Shown: positions 32,430 through 43,924 of the stretch, in pieces
Layout of the letters: each line of letters opens with the position of its first letter
Numbering within the stretch: the first letter of the stretch is position 1
Assembly: GCA_917880885.1 (NCBI GenBank)
Contig: OU862917.1
Location: 29,066,104-29,130,103, forward strand
Reading direction: 5' to 3'
Length of the DNA stretch: 64,000 nt
Source: Limnephilus marmoratus
Taxonomy: Eukaryota; Arthropoda; Insecta; Trichoptera; Limnephilidae
Made by a program: the position numbers and the translations under genes
Notes under the pieces: generated by a model
The model's database searches: none
What the model saw: the letters and a program-made list of their open reading frames with translations, nothing else
Told to the model about the DNA's origin: nothing

Positions 32430-33308
32430 CACGATGTCCGGAGGTAAAGTGCATTAACTTCGGGAGGTGATTCTACATGATAGTATAAGTAAAAAAGATA
32501 AATAACTTTTTTCGAAATTTTAACTTTTAGGGGTAGTTTTGTAGTAAAAAGATAAAATTAGACCGATGTGGGCGGGCGGCATTATTATTACCAAGCAACA
32601 TTGCAACAATCGCGACAGGCAAGCTAACAGCAACTTCATTGAGTAATTTTTATCAGGATTTTTAGTAGGTATGTCTTTTCCTATGGGAAATAAAGTAGTA
32701 ATTTCAGAAAAAATTATTAATCTTTTTTACTCCTACCATAATGGCGCCCTACGGTTGAATTTGACAGCCCCCTCATGTCTGAAGCTCCAAAATATTTGAA
32801 AAATACCCTCGACTCTGTGCAGAAACGGGCGGTCCGTTTGATAGATTCTCCAATCTTAACAGACGGATTGAAATCATTGGCGTCGGGTGGGAATGCTATC
32901 CTTGTTCTACCGGTATTGCAATGGAAGATGCTCCGAGGAATTAGCGTCTTTGATCCCTTCGGCACCTGTGCATAGTCGGGAAACACGTCAAACGCGTGCC
33001 CAACATTTGTAAATGGTTGACATTTGTCATATGAGAACAGGTCGCTTCTTCGACTCGTTCTTGTGTTCAACAGCTCCGCTGTGGAATGATTTACCCGCCT
33101 CCGTGTTTCCTCCTTCCTGCAACATGGGTCTCTTCAAGATCAATGTTCATTCCTTCCTCTCCTCAAAAAAACCATCCACACAGCATTCTAGAAGACATAG
33201 GGAAATTATTTTCCTCGAGGCCTCCTGTGTGGAGTTAATGTAAAAAGAAAATAATAATAATGTAGAATCACCTCCCGAAGTTAATGCACTTTACCCCCGG
33301 ACACCATG
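32430..33308. mobile_element. Tc1/mariner-type TIR element enclosing a LINE tail
   Basis: ~50-bp terminal inverted repeats (left starts CACGATGTCCGGAGGTAAAG at 32430; right is its complement ending 33308, starting CATGGTGTCCGGGGGTAAAG) are flanked by TA on both sides. Both arms share 'gcattaacttcgggaggtga'. No transposase is present; the interior is unique AT-rich DNA plus a LINE fragment that abuts the right arm. It is a MITE into which a LINE end landed, or which picked one up. Confidence 0.85.
32755..33243 (+). pseudogene. LINE ORF2 C-terminal remnant, WNDLPASVF family
   Basis: Reads 'APKYLKNTLDSVQKRAVRLI' and 'SPILTDGLKSLAS', a stop near 32975, then 'PLWNDLPASVFPPSCNMGLF' and 'VHSFLSSK'. 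This is the region downstream of the reverse transcriptase in a common insect LINE family; the copy at 3060-3400 matches its second half. The 3' end 'ggcctcctgtgtggag' is near 33235. Non-functional. Confidence 0.8.
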
Positions 33309-33354
33309 TATATAGATATTGAGCGCCACATGGTTTCAGGGAGAAAACAGTATT

Positions 33355-33450
33355 AGTAGAATATATGATGACGTGCATGTGGATGAAAGAAGAAGGTGTA
33401 AATGTCTCAGAACGACAAGGCTACAATAAGTGAATCAAATACTTGAGTAG
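33355..33450 (+). pseudogene. RTE-type LINE fragment
   Basis: Reads 'RIYDDVHVDERRRCKCLRTT' and, after a stop, 'VNQILE', matching 'RIYDANVNGRRSRGRPRKT' and 'VNQILES' of the copy at 57400-57495. Short and dead. Confidence 0.6.
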
Positions 33451-33889
33451 GATTTGGATAGAGCTCAGTCATCTTGCTTAGGATTCGCGTCTCTTAAGCT
33501 GTAAATCTAAGCTCAGCCAGCAGAACGGCATGAAAAATACCCTTATTTTAAACGTCTGTGCGAAGGGTTGTCTGCGTTTATTTTCTTCTTCATTTCCAGG
33601 TAGCCTTTTGTATTTACCTAGCATTTTCATAAGGTAACTCAAAAAGGTTGGCGAAAAGAATCGAGATTTACGTGATTTAGACTGCTTGGAAAAAGTTCTT
33701 GGAAATGAAATAATATAATCACATTTACGAAAGTATTTAATAATAATTTTTGAGAAGTTTTAATTTCTTAAAATTATATTTGGTTATAGGAAGGGGAGAG
33801 GAAGAGGAATATAGAAAAAGAATAGGAGATGCTCCAGATACATTCCATACTCTCATATTAATAATATAATCTTACGTACGCGTTACTTC

Positions 33890-34190
33890 ATATCGATATT
33901 TCTTAAATTTATTACTAAAAATATCAATGCTGTGAAATTTTTTAATATATTGTGCTCTTACACGAGGATTTGGGGAATTGTTTTTTTTTTAATATTTGTT
34001 CTACACGAGGGTAAATAAAATAAATCAGATTGTCGAGTTGATCTTGATGGAATATGAACATTTATTAAATTGGTAAGTTCTGGTGAGTCCAGATCATTAT
34101 TTAAAATTTTAAACAAATAGGATTTGATCAAAAATTAGACGTCGTGTTTGGAGGGATTTGAAATTGTGATATTTAATGGATTCGGTATAA
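33890..34190 (-). pseudogene. LINE ORF2 C-terminal fragment
   Basis: Minus strand reads 'YHNFKSLQTRRLIFDQILF', 'KILNNDLDSPELTNLINVHI' and 'RSTRQSDLFYLP'. It is kin to the fragment at 44761-45739 ('NNWFDSPELVSLINYHVP') and lacks the catalytic region. Confidence 0.7.
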
Positions 34191-34194
34191 TTTG

Positions 34195-35425
34195 AGAAGG
34201 TAAGTTTAGTTTGTAATTTTATGTGTTTTAAATTTTTTTATAATATACTTCTACAATCTTACTTCTAACTACAAACTAGAAAAACCATTATAACAACTTA
34301 TTGCTAAAAATTGCAGCCTACGATTCATCGATCACCGATACGAAGTTATGTACCTATAATGATTTGATCAACGATATTGAAATATACATAATAGATGTGC
34401 TGTCTGAAGTTTTTACTAGGTGGGACTGCGCGTCCGGGTGTCGCCGATATTGTTTACCAATTGACAAATAAACTAAATGAACGAATAATTAACAAATAAA
34501 CCAAACGAACGTTAAACTAAGTGAACAAATTCTTTCCGTATTCAAAGTATATTGTTAACCAATACTAATGAATGGTATTTATGTTGTGAGAGTGGATTGT
34601 GGAGATGTTTGTGTAAAAATGATTGGCGAAGGACCTTGATTTTGTGTTACTATCACTGCTTAAAAATGATAAAAATACATGTTGCATAGAAAGGAGAGGA
34701 CTCACCGGAAAAGGATAAGAACTTGTAGGCTGGCAATGCACTTGCATGCTTCCTTTCCCATACAACAGGAACAAAACAGTAATAGGCGTGAGATTCGTTT
34801 ATTTTATAATACTTGATAGCGATTAACCGAGAGCGGAAGCACAAAATGGCTATATGCGGCGGGAGTTATTTACAGACTGAGTAAGATTGGCGGGTAGGCA
34901 AATAGGGATGGGTAGGAAAAGGAACTTGCAACAATATTAATACCAATTCCAAGCAGTGACAGTATGTATGCGTGCTATGTAGGTGTGTGTATGTGTAGGT
35001 ATGTGTATGGGCGTAACCACATACCTTAAAAAAATCAACGAAATGAACAAATTCTTTTCGAATGCAAACTACTCTGATTAGGTCGTAGTCCGCCGACAGT
35101 TGCGCGGACATAATACATATCTCTTTTGTATTTGAATATATTTGGATTTGACCAATGAACGCAAATGTACTGTACAAGCAGAAAACATACAGGACCACAT
35201 TATTATTTTCGTGGTTCTTTAACGAAACATTTTATATTTTTGCTGTCCAATGGAGCGTTTTTGGCCATATCTTGGCCAAACTATGGCCAATTTGAAGAGA
35301 CGATGCTGCGCGTTGAATACTTAGATTAATCACAAAAATAACTTGATGTTTTCACTTTTCAACAAGATATGTCTCACAGCTCTTCTGAATTATTTGTAAT
35401 TGACATTTCACTGTATTATCAAATA
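34195..35425. other. Unannotated DNA, 34195-35425
   Basis: No family recognised. There is a GT-rich simple stretch near 34980-35010; minus frames of 60-110 codons here look accidental. Confidence 0.35.
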
Positions 35426-35426
35426 G

Positions 35427-35703
35427 TGTAATGTTCTTTTATGTGTGGCTCACTAGCCCACAATGTTAATGATTACACCGTAAGTTCTTTAGTTTAGTTT
35501 ATTGTGAATTACAATGATCGGAAGTAATATTGTTTTTATGTTATTTGGTAGCGACTGTTTACTAAGGCTCTCTAAGTAGATCTGAGCGTTGCCGACCAGG
35601 CCAGCTGTTCCATTGTACTGTGCTCACTCATGAAACTCCGGAAACCCGAACCTTCCCGAGCGAGCGCGGTGTGTGAGTATACCTACATATAACATGCACT
35701 ACA
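35427..35703. mobile_element. Solo LTR, family S, copy 2
   Basis: 277 bp, TGTAATGTTC...CACTACA, flanked by the 5-bp repeat AATAG (35422-35426 and 35704-35708). Homologous to 339-610 along its length. Independent target duplications at the two sites prove two separate insertions. Confidence 0.8.
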
Positions 35704-36166
35704 AATAGGCTGTAGACAACATATAGAAGCCTAATATTTAATAGTCTCCAATTATATGTCTTCATATTAAAATTAGAAGATGTGATATTTTTTAATGAGG
35801 GCGGGAAATATTTTAATTATTAACGCTTCATTACTTACCTAGGAATAAAGTAGGTGCTTTTTCTTGCAAGTCGCCACATCAATGAACTTTGGGCTAATCA
35901 ATACGTTTCGAAGGATCTCCTTATGAATACAAGAATCGTTTTTACAAGTCACGGCAAAGAGAACGTTTCCTTGTGAACGGCTGATAAGACTTATATATTT
36001 TATGTATGAATATTGGTTAACAAAGGAGATATTTATTCAGTATAGAAAGGGTCCTCTTAGGTCTAATAGTAAGCATATTAGAGAATAATATATTATTACG
36101 TTTTTACCACGTATTGAATACTCGTATTCGGGATAGGTACTACAAGTATAGAGAATTATAATTTTT

Positions 36167-36490
36167 TTTCTGAGCTCCACACAGGAGACCCCAACCCACA
36201 GGAGGCCTATGTCATCTTTGGGGATGCTATGTGGAGGGTTTTTTTTTAGGGAAAGAAAGGAGACGAGAGTTCTAGGAAGGAAAAGAGTTTAAGGGATGGG
36301 TAGGATCTGGGGTTCAGTGTATCCTGGTCATCCGCATCCAAGACCTAAAAAAACCTCACCCCATGAACCCGGGCAGCACTGCTAAATCACCAAACGTAGT
36401 GAACCACTTGGGTGACCTATGGCAGAGGTGTCGGTTATCCAATAAAGGTTCCCGGGGCGGCGATACCCATTTCCGCCTCCCAAATTACAA
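36167..36490 (-). repeat. Chimeric repeat with LINE-type tail, copy 2
   Basis: Reverse complement of the 4855-5255 family: 'ctccacacaggag' at 36177, 'gaacccgggcagcactgct' near 36365, 'ggttcccggggcgg' near 36450. It ends close to the start of repeat D copy 2. Confidence 0.6.
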
Positions 36491-36502
36491 TTTGGTCCAT
36501 CT

Positions 36503-37215
36503 TAAGAGCGTTTAACCAGCCAGCGGACGAAAATCCACATTTCGTCGAAAGTTGTTCTTACGATCGTGCAGGGCGGTTACAACGAGAAAGATTAATTATT
36601 CTCTGTACCAGCTTTTTTAAATTATAATTCAATATCGAATTTATTTCAATTCAAATTAGCTTTAATTTATTCCTTCATCCAAAAATGCTGAAAGGCGTGA
36701 TGATAAAACTATTTAAATAATGTACTTTTTGTAGTTATTTTTTGATTATAAGTATTTATCATTTTTCCGCAATATCATGTCTAAATTTGATAAAAATGTT
36801 AAAAAAATCTGAAGTGTATTAGTTTATAAGTACGCATTAAATACACAAATGGACCAATTTTCGTCAAGAAACACATGTAGGTACGTACATATTTTTAATG
36901 ATTTTATTGGACCTAAAATTAAAATTCTAAAACATGCGTTTGCTAGTTAATGTATTGATTTATTTTACTGCCTGATTATATTATTTGAAATGGGTTTGGT
37001 ATAATATAAAATCTTTTTTGAAAATTTAACAAATCTGCCAACGTATAACCTTATTATACTAAAAATTTAAAAAATTCTCAATATTTATTACATGTGAATG
37101 CTAGATAAAATAACAATCTTTCGAAATCCATTTATAATTTTTCGTGGAAAAGAGTCAATACGTCTAAAATCTGATTTGAAAATGACATATTTCTGATTTT
37201 CTCTGGTAATGCCCT
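36503..37215 (+). repeat. ~700-bp dispersed repeat D, copy 2
   Basis: Collinear with 24704-25395. The conserved ~100-bp head again holds 'cacatttcgtcgaaagttgt'. A ~270-bp stretch with no counterpart at copy 1 separates it from SINE copy B. Confidence 0.8.
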
Positions 37216-37491
37216 CTTAAGTTGAAGATATTCCCCGTAAATACATAACAAATAAAATAAAATACACATCAAGGAAGTGAAATTACCTTTATTTATTTGG
37301 CTGTTAAAGGAAGAAAACTTATTACTAATCTGATTCACAGGATGATCAATATAAGTTGCTTAAAATAAAACTATCGGGTAGCCCGTTTTATTTCGTATTT
37401 TAATAACTAAAAAAATAAGGAAAATAGAAAACTTAACGTTTTTACTTTTCAATCACACTAATCAAAAAATAATGTTTGGTGCCAGGTGGGA

Positions 37492-37888
37492 CGGCCGGCG
37501 TAGTCAAGCGGTAAGGCCCTTGACTTGCAAGGTCGCGGGATCGAATCCCGGTGTGGCAAATAAATTTCATTTGATATATTTGTGTTATTTCACAATTTAT
37601 TAATTTTAAATAGTATATAGTATATTTGCGGCACGTTCCAGAGTGGAAGATACTCACAGTATCGCTCTGGTGTAAGACCACCATTCAGAATTGAAGCGTT
37701 GCTTGAAATAGCATTAGCCGTGTTTGGTGACCAGATCTGAATAGCCAGGTACTTCCCCACCTGTCTATACCTTTCCCCTTCCGACTACCTTCAGCCTCAC
37801 AACATACATTGAGGATGCCATAGTCTCACTGGCTTCAGACGGGAGCAGTTGGGACTCTTGTGCGGTGTTCATATATAAAAAAAAGTTT
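37492..37888 (+). mobile_element. tRNA-derived SINE, family 1, copy B
   Basis: The tRNA-like head (37492-37559) has A box TAGTCAAGCGG and B box GGATCGAATCC. The body matches copy A at 25448 and ends in an A/T run. The T-arm CGCGGGATCGAATCCCGG is well formed. About 80 percent identity to copy A by eye suggests an old family. Confidence 0.75.
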
Positions 37889-38074
37889 TTTTTTTCACTT
37901 TAACCTTCTCTTTATAAATGAAAAGAATTCTCTTAATACCTACATTTTTTTATGAAAAAATTTCTGACAAATTACGCATCACGCTGTTTCCCTTTGGGGT
38001 CGGCAGAGAGGATGTACAGCCAAACAACCTGGTATTAGTAGATTCTCTTTCTTCATTCCCATTCATACAATATA

Positions 38075-39023
38075 CTAGTTGTCCCAAAATATAGTTTATA
38101 TTTGTTTTGCTTTCTATGTGAACGCAACTTTTCCGAGGGGCGCGGGGGGTATGTCGATCAGTAGTCTGACTCTAAGGAATTTTGACGCTATGAAGCATTT
38201 CTCGGGAGCGACCGCTCGTTGTGCGTGATTGAGATTTACAAAAATGGTGATTCTATGACTGTAGCGCGTAGAAGATTCTGCAATATTTGAGGTTTTCGTG
38301 ATGATGGGCCAAGCTTCCTCTCATTCGAAAATGGGTCAAAAAGTTTGAAGAGATTGGTAAAACGCTGGCAAAACCAAAATCCGGGCGACCGAGGTCATCG
38401 AGAACGGTAGAAATCGTAGAGAGTGTTTATCAGTCTTTTCGTGACAACTCAAACTTTACGATTCGGACGCGCGCAAGTAATTTAAATGTGCATAGATCAT
38501 CGTTACACAGCATTTTGCACAAATACCTAATGCTGCACTCCTACAAACTTACTGGCTATAACCAAAGAATATGGTTCCAGCAAGACGGAGCAACATCACA
38601 TACGTACAATACGTCTCTGCCATGAGTTGATGAAATTTTCCCTGGCAAATTGATCTCCAGGAGAGATGATATAAATTGGCCTCCTCGTGGTTCTGACTTA
38701 ACCCGTATGGACTTTTTCCTGTGGGGTTATCTCATATCTAAAGTATACGCTAAAAATCCGACTTTCCTGATGCAATTAAAAGAAAACATCCATCACGAAA
38801 TGGCAGCTATCACGAAGCCTACCTGCCAAGCCATCATAAGAAAAATTCACTCTTCGATTAAGTTAATGCCGCGAACGCGAAGGTTTACATTTGGACAATA
38901 TTATTTTTAATAAATAAATTCCCAAATTGTGTATTTTAGTATTTAATAAACATTTTTTCGATAGAACCCTTACTTTTTTTTAAATCGATCCACTAAATAT
39001 AAACTTACTTTTGGGACACCCTG
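38075..39023 (+). mobile_element. Mariner-type transposon with decayed transposase
   Basis: Left end CTAGTTGTCCCAAAATATAG and the complement of the right end CAGGGTGTCCCAAAAGTAAG are inverted repeats, each bordered by TA (38073-38074; 39024-39025). The 949-bp body carries a plus-strand Tc1/mariner transposase with shifts and stops: helix-turn-helix part near 38220-38430 ('VARRRFCNI', 'KPGRPRS'-like words), 'WFQQDGATSHTYNTS' (second catalytic D) near 38570, and 'WPPRGSDLTRMDFFLWGYL' (third acidic residue) near 38680-38735. Only the last ~86 codons are open. Inactive. Confidence 0.85.
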
Positions 39024-39027
39024 TAGT

Positions 39028-39450
39028 CTCATTCATACCCATCTGTTATTCCTACTCTTGACATGTTCCATCTACCTGTCTTCCTCCGGCGTCCCCAATT
39101 TCTTCTACCATTCACATTTGCATCATATATTCTCCTTTTTTCGTTCTTTCGCTCTACATGCCCAAACTGTCTGAGCGTCCTTTTCTTAAACTTCCTCGTT
39201 ACTCTTACATCAGCATTGCAATCTTTTCGGATCTCCACATTTCTCACACGATAATACATGGTTTACTGCCGTCCTCGTGCGTCCCCGACTTATTCAATCA
39301 TTCATGATCGTGTCATTTTTCCTTACTTGGTTTTCTTACGCCCTATTATACACGAATCTTAAAATCGGTCCTTTCTTATTCGTATTTATATTCATAACGT
39401 TTACATCAACCTTGCATTATTTGCGAATCTCTCCATTTCTAACACTTTTA
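39028..39450 (-). pseudogene. RTE-type LINE fragments, two partial copies
   Basis: Minus strand 39259-39029 reads 'VRNVEIRKDCNADVRVTRKF', 'RQFGHVERKNEKRRIYDANV', as in 57283-57430. A second, poorer copy of the 'NGEIRK.CKVDVNVMN' segment lies at about 39290-39450. The first begins three bases after the TA that closes the mariner element, so the mariner probably landed in this LINE remnant. Confidence 0.7.
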
Positions 39451-39550
39451 TGTCGCGTATAATGTAATATTTATGATTGGAGTAATTTTGTAGGTGACGA
39501 TCTTATGTAGGTACATCAAGGGTACCTACTAATAATTTAACCTATCATTG

Positions 39551-39850
39551 AAGAAGAAGATAACACCAATGATCTAAACGAAAATATGAAAGAGACACAG
39601 ACAAATAAAAAGATAAAGGTCGCAACTGGGCCACGAACCCAGAACCTCCCGAATTACCTTATCCAATTAGGTCACTGCCAACTCTTATTTAACCCTTATA
39701 TTTTTCAATATCATATTTAAAATTTCAGAATTAACAATATTATCTACGACTATTTTTTTATATATTATGTAACCTTTTCTCTTTCTTTTTTTTTTTTTTT
39801 TTTTTTTCTTCATATTTTCGTTTAGATTATTAGTGATATCTTCTTCTTCA
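39551..39850. mobile_element. 300-bp inverted-repeat element with tRNA-like core
   Basis: Arms 39551-39590 and 39809-39850 are inverted repeats sharing 'gatctaaacgaaaatatgaa'. Between them, on the minus strand at about 39616-39682, lies a tRNA-like stretch with T-arm CTGGG/CCCAG and a GGTTCGTGGCC B-box region, and a long T run (39786-39807). It resembles the family 2 SINE pair in pairing inverted arms with a tRNA-like core. Confidence 0.55.
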
Positions 39851-39859
39851 ACGTGTATT

Positions 39860-40720
39860 ACATTAATGAGAATTACCTTCAAAAGTTATAAAAAAAGTTG
39901 TTCCAATAAAAATTTAATACCTATAATTTATTAATCTATTGAAGAGAAGAATCAGGGTTGAAATAGAAAGATTTTTGCGCAACAGGCGAAAATTTCGGAT
40001 CACATTCAGTGGGCGAGTGTATTGAACAACCTGACGCGGGATTTTTCTTAGCTCAGGCCCCGAATGACTGCCCAGGCGGTCGTAACGCCCCGGGCCGGGA
40101 TTTATATTAAGAGTATCTTTCTCTCTTGATTAAATTTCACTTTGCCGGGAATCGGAAACCGAATTCACTTAACCGTGTTAGCGCCTCCGGTCTGGATCGT
40201 TGTTTTTTGTTATACCTTGTGCAATAAATGCGGTCTACCTCACTGTGGGGAAATATTTGACGCGCAGATGGACAGTAGAAGTTCGTATGGATTTGGAATT
40301 CATTGTAAGTTCAAGGAAATCAAAAACTTGAGTAGGTTTCTGTCAAGAATCAATACAATAGGGACGTAATGTTTATGTCCATGTTTGACCATCCTCTCCT
40401 TCTACAACTTCGTATAATTGGGGTCGTAGTTTGTTTTTTAGTATAAACCTAGAATTTTTTATGTAATCCAATTTTTTATCTACCTATGTAAATGATGTCC
40501 TCCGACAAAAGATCGCTTTTATTATTGGTTTTGCCGGAAATTTTTTAAATACTTGCAGAAAATACACTTTTTAAAATAATTGATTTCAAAAACAGAATAA
40601 AAACACTATCTTCGAGCTTTTACGCAGGTATATTATACTTTATTTAAAATCTGAAAAATATGCAAAATCGCGGTGTTATATTCTTACTTCCGAATTTAGT
40701 AACTTTATATAAAAAACAAA
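39860..40720. other. Unannotated DNA, 39860-40720
   Basis: A relatively GC-rich patch (39990-40330, including 'ccccgggccgggatt') has a 75-codon plus frame with cysteines ('CYTLCNKCGLPHCGEIF'), but I recognise no family and no splice context that would make it an exon. Confidence 0.3.
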
Positions 40721-40724
40721 GTAG

Positions 40725-42944
40725 GTTATATAAAAAAAGGTTAGTTACACCATTTATAACTTAAGAACGGCTGAACCGATGTTCATGATCTAGGTGTGAT
40801 TTGTTGGATTTATCTCCCCCCAGAATAGCAGAATAACTACTAAAACATCGAAAAATTTCAAGAAATTTTTTTTATGAGAAAGTTCATTTTCTTATACATA
40901 TTTGTGTGGAACGACTTTTTTTATGATATCTTGAGAACGGATTGACTCATTTCCATGATTTTTTTTTGTTCGTCTTGGCCTCGAGAAATTTCCTCGCGCA
41001 TTCATGAACGTCATCCCATTGTTGTGCATTTGGCGGTGCACCTGGAGAATTTATTTCAACGCATCGAAGTTGCTCAATGTGCTGAAACACCTTTAGCGAT
41101 AACATTGACCTGTTTCTTTTCGATTTAACAAAATGATCCGTTTGGATGAACGTTGTTTTACTCTGAGATGCCACGTTATTACACTTGGAACGTTTCATCG
41201 AAGAAATTTCAACGTCGGAAGCAAGGCGGTGCGATTCCTAATCATCCGGATGTGCGTTCTATTGATACTCTTGGTTGCATTTACAAAGATCATCCGAAGA
41301 GTGACAAATGTTTCTACTTGCTGTTGTTGCTGGTGGATGTTCGAAGACCGACATCATTGGCACATGAAAATCACTGACGCAATTGTTCTGCATCTCCTAA
41401 TCTGATACGCACATTAATTGCTATCAAAATTTCGATATGCTTCCCATAAATATGTCTTTTGATATGTCTTTTCCAGAAATAAAAATAAAACAATATTTAA
41501 TTATTCTTTAAATAACAACGTCTTTGCAACAGCCTCAGATATTCGTGATCTTGGAATAATCCTTGACAGTAAACTACAATATATCCTTCATATTCAACAA
41601 ATCACAAATAAAGCTGCTAAAATGTTAGGTTTCATCATAAGAAACACAAAACATTTTAATAGCGTCAACGTCATTAAGCAACTCTACTTTGCCTACGTAC
41701 GAAGTCATTTGGAGTTTGAGTCAGTTGTTCGGTCTCCATTTTATAAAACCCATACAAACAAAATTGAAGCAATTCAAAACAAATTCCTCAAATATCTTTG
41801 TTGCAAGTCATATATGTAAGATTTAATAATTATTCAGAGGCAGCCTTGTACTTTAAAATTGATTCATTGAGTGTACGAAGGCATCATATGGATGCAATAT
41901 TCCTGTATAAATTAGTTAACAATAATATTTAATGTCCGGAGTTACTAAATAAAATTCAATTTAATGTACTTGCACGTACAACACGCTCTTCTGTCCTGTT
42001 CAGGGTGGATCAATGCATTACAAACTGTAAGCAGAATTCTTGTCTGAACAGACTATGCAATAGTTACAATAACGTATTATCCAAGGTGGACATTTTCAAT
42101 TTCGACCTTACCAAATATAAGGGGTACATAAAAGAGTATTTCTCTGATGTTTCATGAAAATGTTATGTATCTATGTGTATATCTTTTATACTTATAATTC
42201 TGTTATGATTTGATTTATACGAGTATGTACAACCTGGCTTCTTACGGTTACCAATGTATTGATATTTTTATGTTTTATGTAAATTTTAGTTTTATATACT
42301 TTATCTTTTGTTTTATAAAATTTTTGATCTCATACTAGTTTATTATAAATTTTATTGTACAATTTTTTTTATTATGCTATTCAGAGGTAAAGTCACAAGG
42401 AGGAAATCCATAATTGGTTTTATTTTGGTTGTACAGACATGTACAAACCGGAAAAATGTAAACTGTCGATTTCCCGAAAAGAAATAAATAAAAATAAAAT
42501 AAAATCCATGTGAACTGTGTAACAAGTACAAGGATGACATGTCAGAAAACATTTTACATCGAAATTCGTACCAGTTCAGGGAATCCTGACCTAGAGGTGA
42601 ACGAGGAGATACGTAACCAGGCTTTGATTTTGATAGAAGACATATGTGGCGGCGTTTGTTATTCAAGTTAGGAATGCTAACGCCAGATCGTGGAATGAAC
42701 GACGTTTTAAATTTATTGGTTAATTTTAAGCTTCAATAAAGCAAATGCTTTACTGACACGAGAAATACATTCATATCAATGTAATTAAAATACTTTTCGT
42801 TTTAATTTTTTTACATTTTTAATTAAACTTAATTAATTTAACGAATTACTTTTTACTTAATAAAAAACTGAATTTAATTCAGCTAATAAGTTAACACAAC
42901 AGTTATTGATTCTGAGGCGGTAGGAAGTTCGCCGGGTCAGCTAA
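40725..42944 (+). mobile_element. Helitron relic split by a LINE
   Basis: Plus strand 41155-41378 reads 'YSEMPRYYTWNVSSKKFQRR' and 'CFYLLLLLVDVRRPTS', the start of the Helitron helicase domain. It continues to 'LIRTLIAIKISICFP' at 41447 and resumes after the LINE insert with 'CELCNKYKDDMSENILHR' (42507-42560) and 'DLEVNEEIRNQALILIED'. The element ends GCCGGGTCAGCTAA at 42944, a CTRR terminus before T, as at 2027. Frames are broken and the Rep nuclease part is missing. The 5' boundary is uncertain. Confidence 0.8.
41448..42505 (+). mobile_element. LINE fragment inserted in the Helitron helicase
   Basis: A 5'-truncated CR1/Jockey-like LINE. From about 41530 it reads 'SDIRDLGIILDSKLQYILHI', 'QLYFAYVRSHLEFESVV', 'NKIEAIQNKFLKYLC', then after a shift 'MDAIFLYKLVNNNI' and 'LARTTRSSVLFRVD' to a stop at 42157. 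It ends in an AAATAAAAATAAAAT-type tail. The 4-bp repeat CCAT flanks it (41444-41447; 42506-42509), and removing the insert rejoins the Helitron frame exactly (CFP|CELC). Confidence 0.8.
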
Positions 42945-43189
42945 TTTAAAAAAATATATTTGTAAATAAAAACAAAGTGGTTGTTGGGTTGGATTTGACA
43001 AATATGTCAATTTTTAGATGTGTCGTTTCAAATAAAGCTGTTATAATAAAAATAACAAACGTCATAAAAATTATGTAAAAAAATTATAAGAAAGCGTCAA
43101 TTGTGAATCTTATTTAAATCCAGTAAGTGTCAGCATTGGTGAATTTAACTGGATTTAAAAAAATTAAATCAAATCCAATTTTGTAATGG

Positions 43190-43920
43190 CATTTTTTTAT
43201 TATTTTTTTTATTTCATAAAATTTTTATTAGTTACAGATATTTGTTTTTTTTTTGGCTACCACATTAGGCTCATGCCCGTGTTATGGTAGTCGTACATTT
43301 AATATTTTAAAAACGATTTAATAAATACTATTTCAATAAAACAGATGATTAAATATACTAAATAAAAATTAAAAAATAATTATAAGTGAAAAATAAAGAC
43401 AAAAAAAGATCATATTTTAAATAAAAGTAGAAATAATAATGAAAATTCAAATTTTGAAATACTAAAATTAATAATAAAGATTAAAAGTTAAGAAAAAGTG
43501 TTCTATACAAATATATAAATTAAAAGATATAAGTATATAAATTAAAATTAAAAAATAAATAAATTTGGTGAAAAAACTAAGAGAAAAAAAATTTCAACAT
43601 TTTAAAGACCAATAGAAATAAAAATGGAAATTAAAATTTAGAAATGCAAAAATTAATAATTAAAATGTAGTGTTAAAAACGCATGAATTCTTTGACTTTA
43701 TGTTAATACTCAAATCATTATATAATTTAGGAGCGATGAACCAGAATTGTCGTTGAGCGAATGAGGTAATAGTTTTTGGGATCACGCAACCCAGGTTTGA
43801 TGAAAAGCGTGTGTGTGCTTGATGTTGTGGAGCGATTAGTAGATTATTTTTTCGAATATAACAAATGCTTGTTTTTGTAAATAGCTGTCGAATATCTAAG
43901 ACCCTGATTTTAATGGCATT
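43190..43920 (-). pseudogene. LINE ORF2 C-terminal fragment with A-rich 3' UTR
   Basis: Minus strand from 43920 reads 'LDIRQLFTKTSICYIRKNNL', 'SSNLGCVIPKTITSFAQRQF', 'FIAPKLYNDL', the end of a CR1/Jockey-like ORF2. A ~400-bp A/T-rich tract and the conserved 'ctaccacattaggctcatg' word precede a terminal T run at 43190-43250 (A tail on the minus strand). Confidence 0.75.
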
Positions 43921-43924
43921 ATAA

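Noticed and set aside
35885..35945. Fifth hammerhead-like motif on the minus strand (stem AAGGA-GA-TCCTT, GAA, ACGT)
   Set aside because: The stem, GAA and palindrome are present but the CTGATGA core is replaced by an unrelated sequence, so it is too weak to call.
39990..40330. Possible host exon in a GC-richer patch
   Set aside because: The cysteine-containing frame has no recognisable family and no convincing splice sites at its ends.
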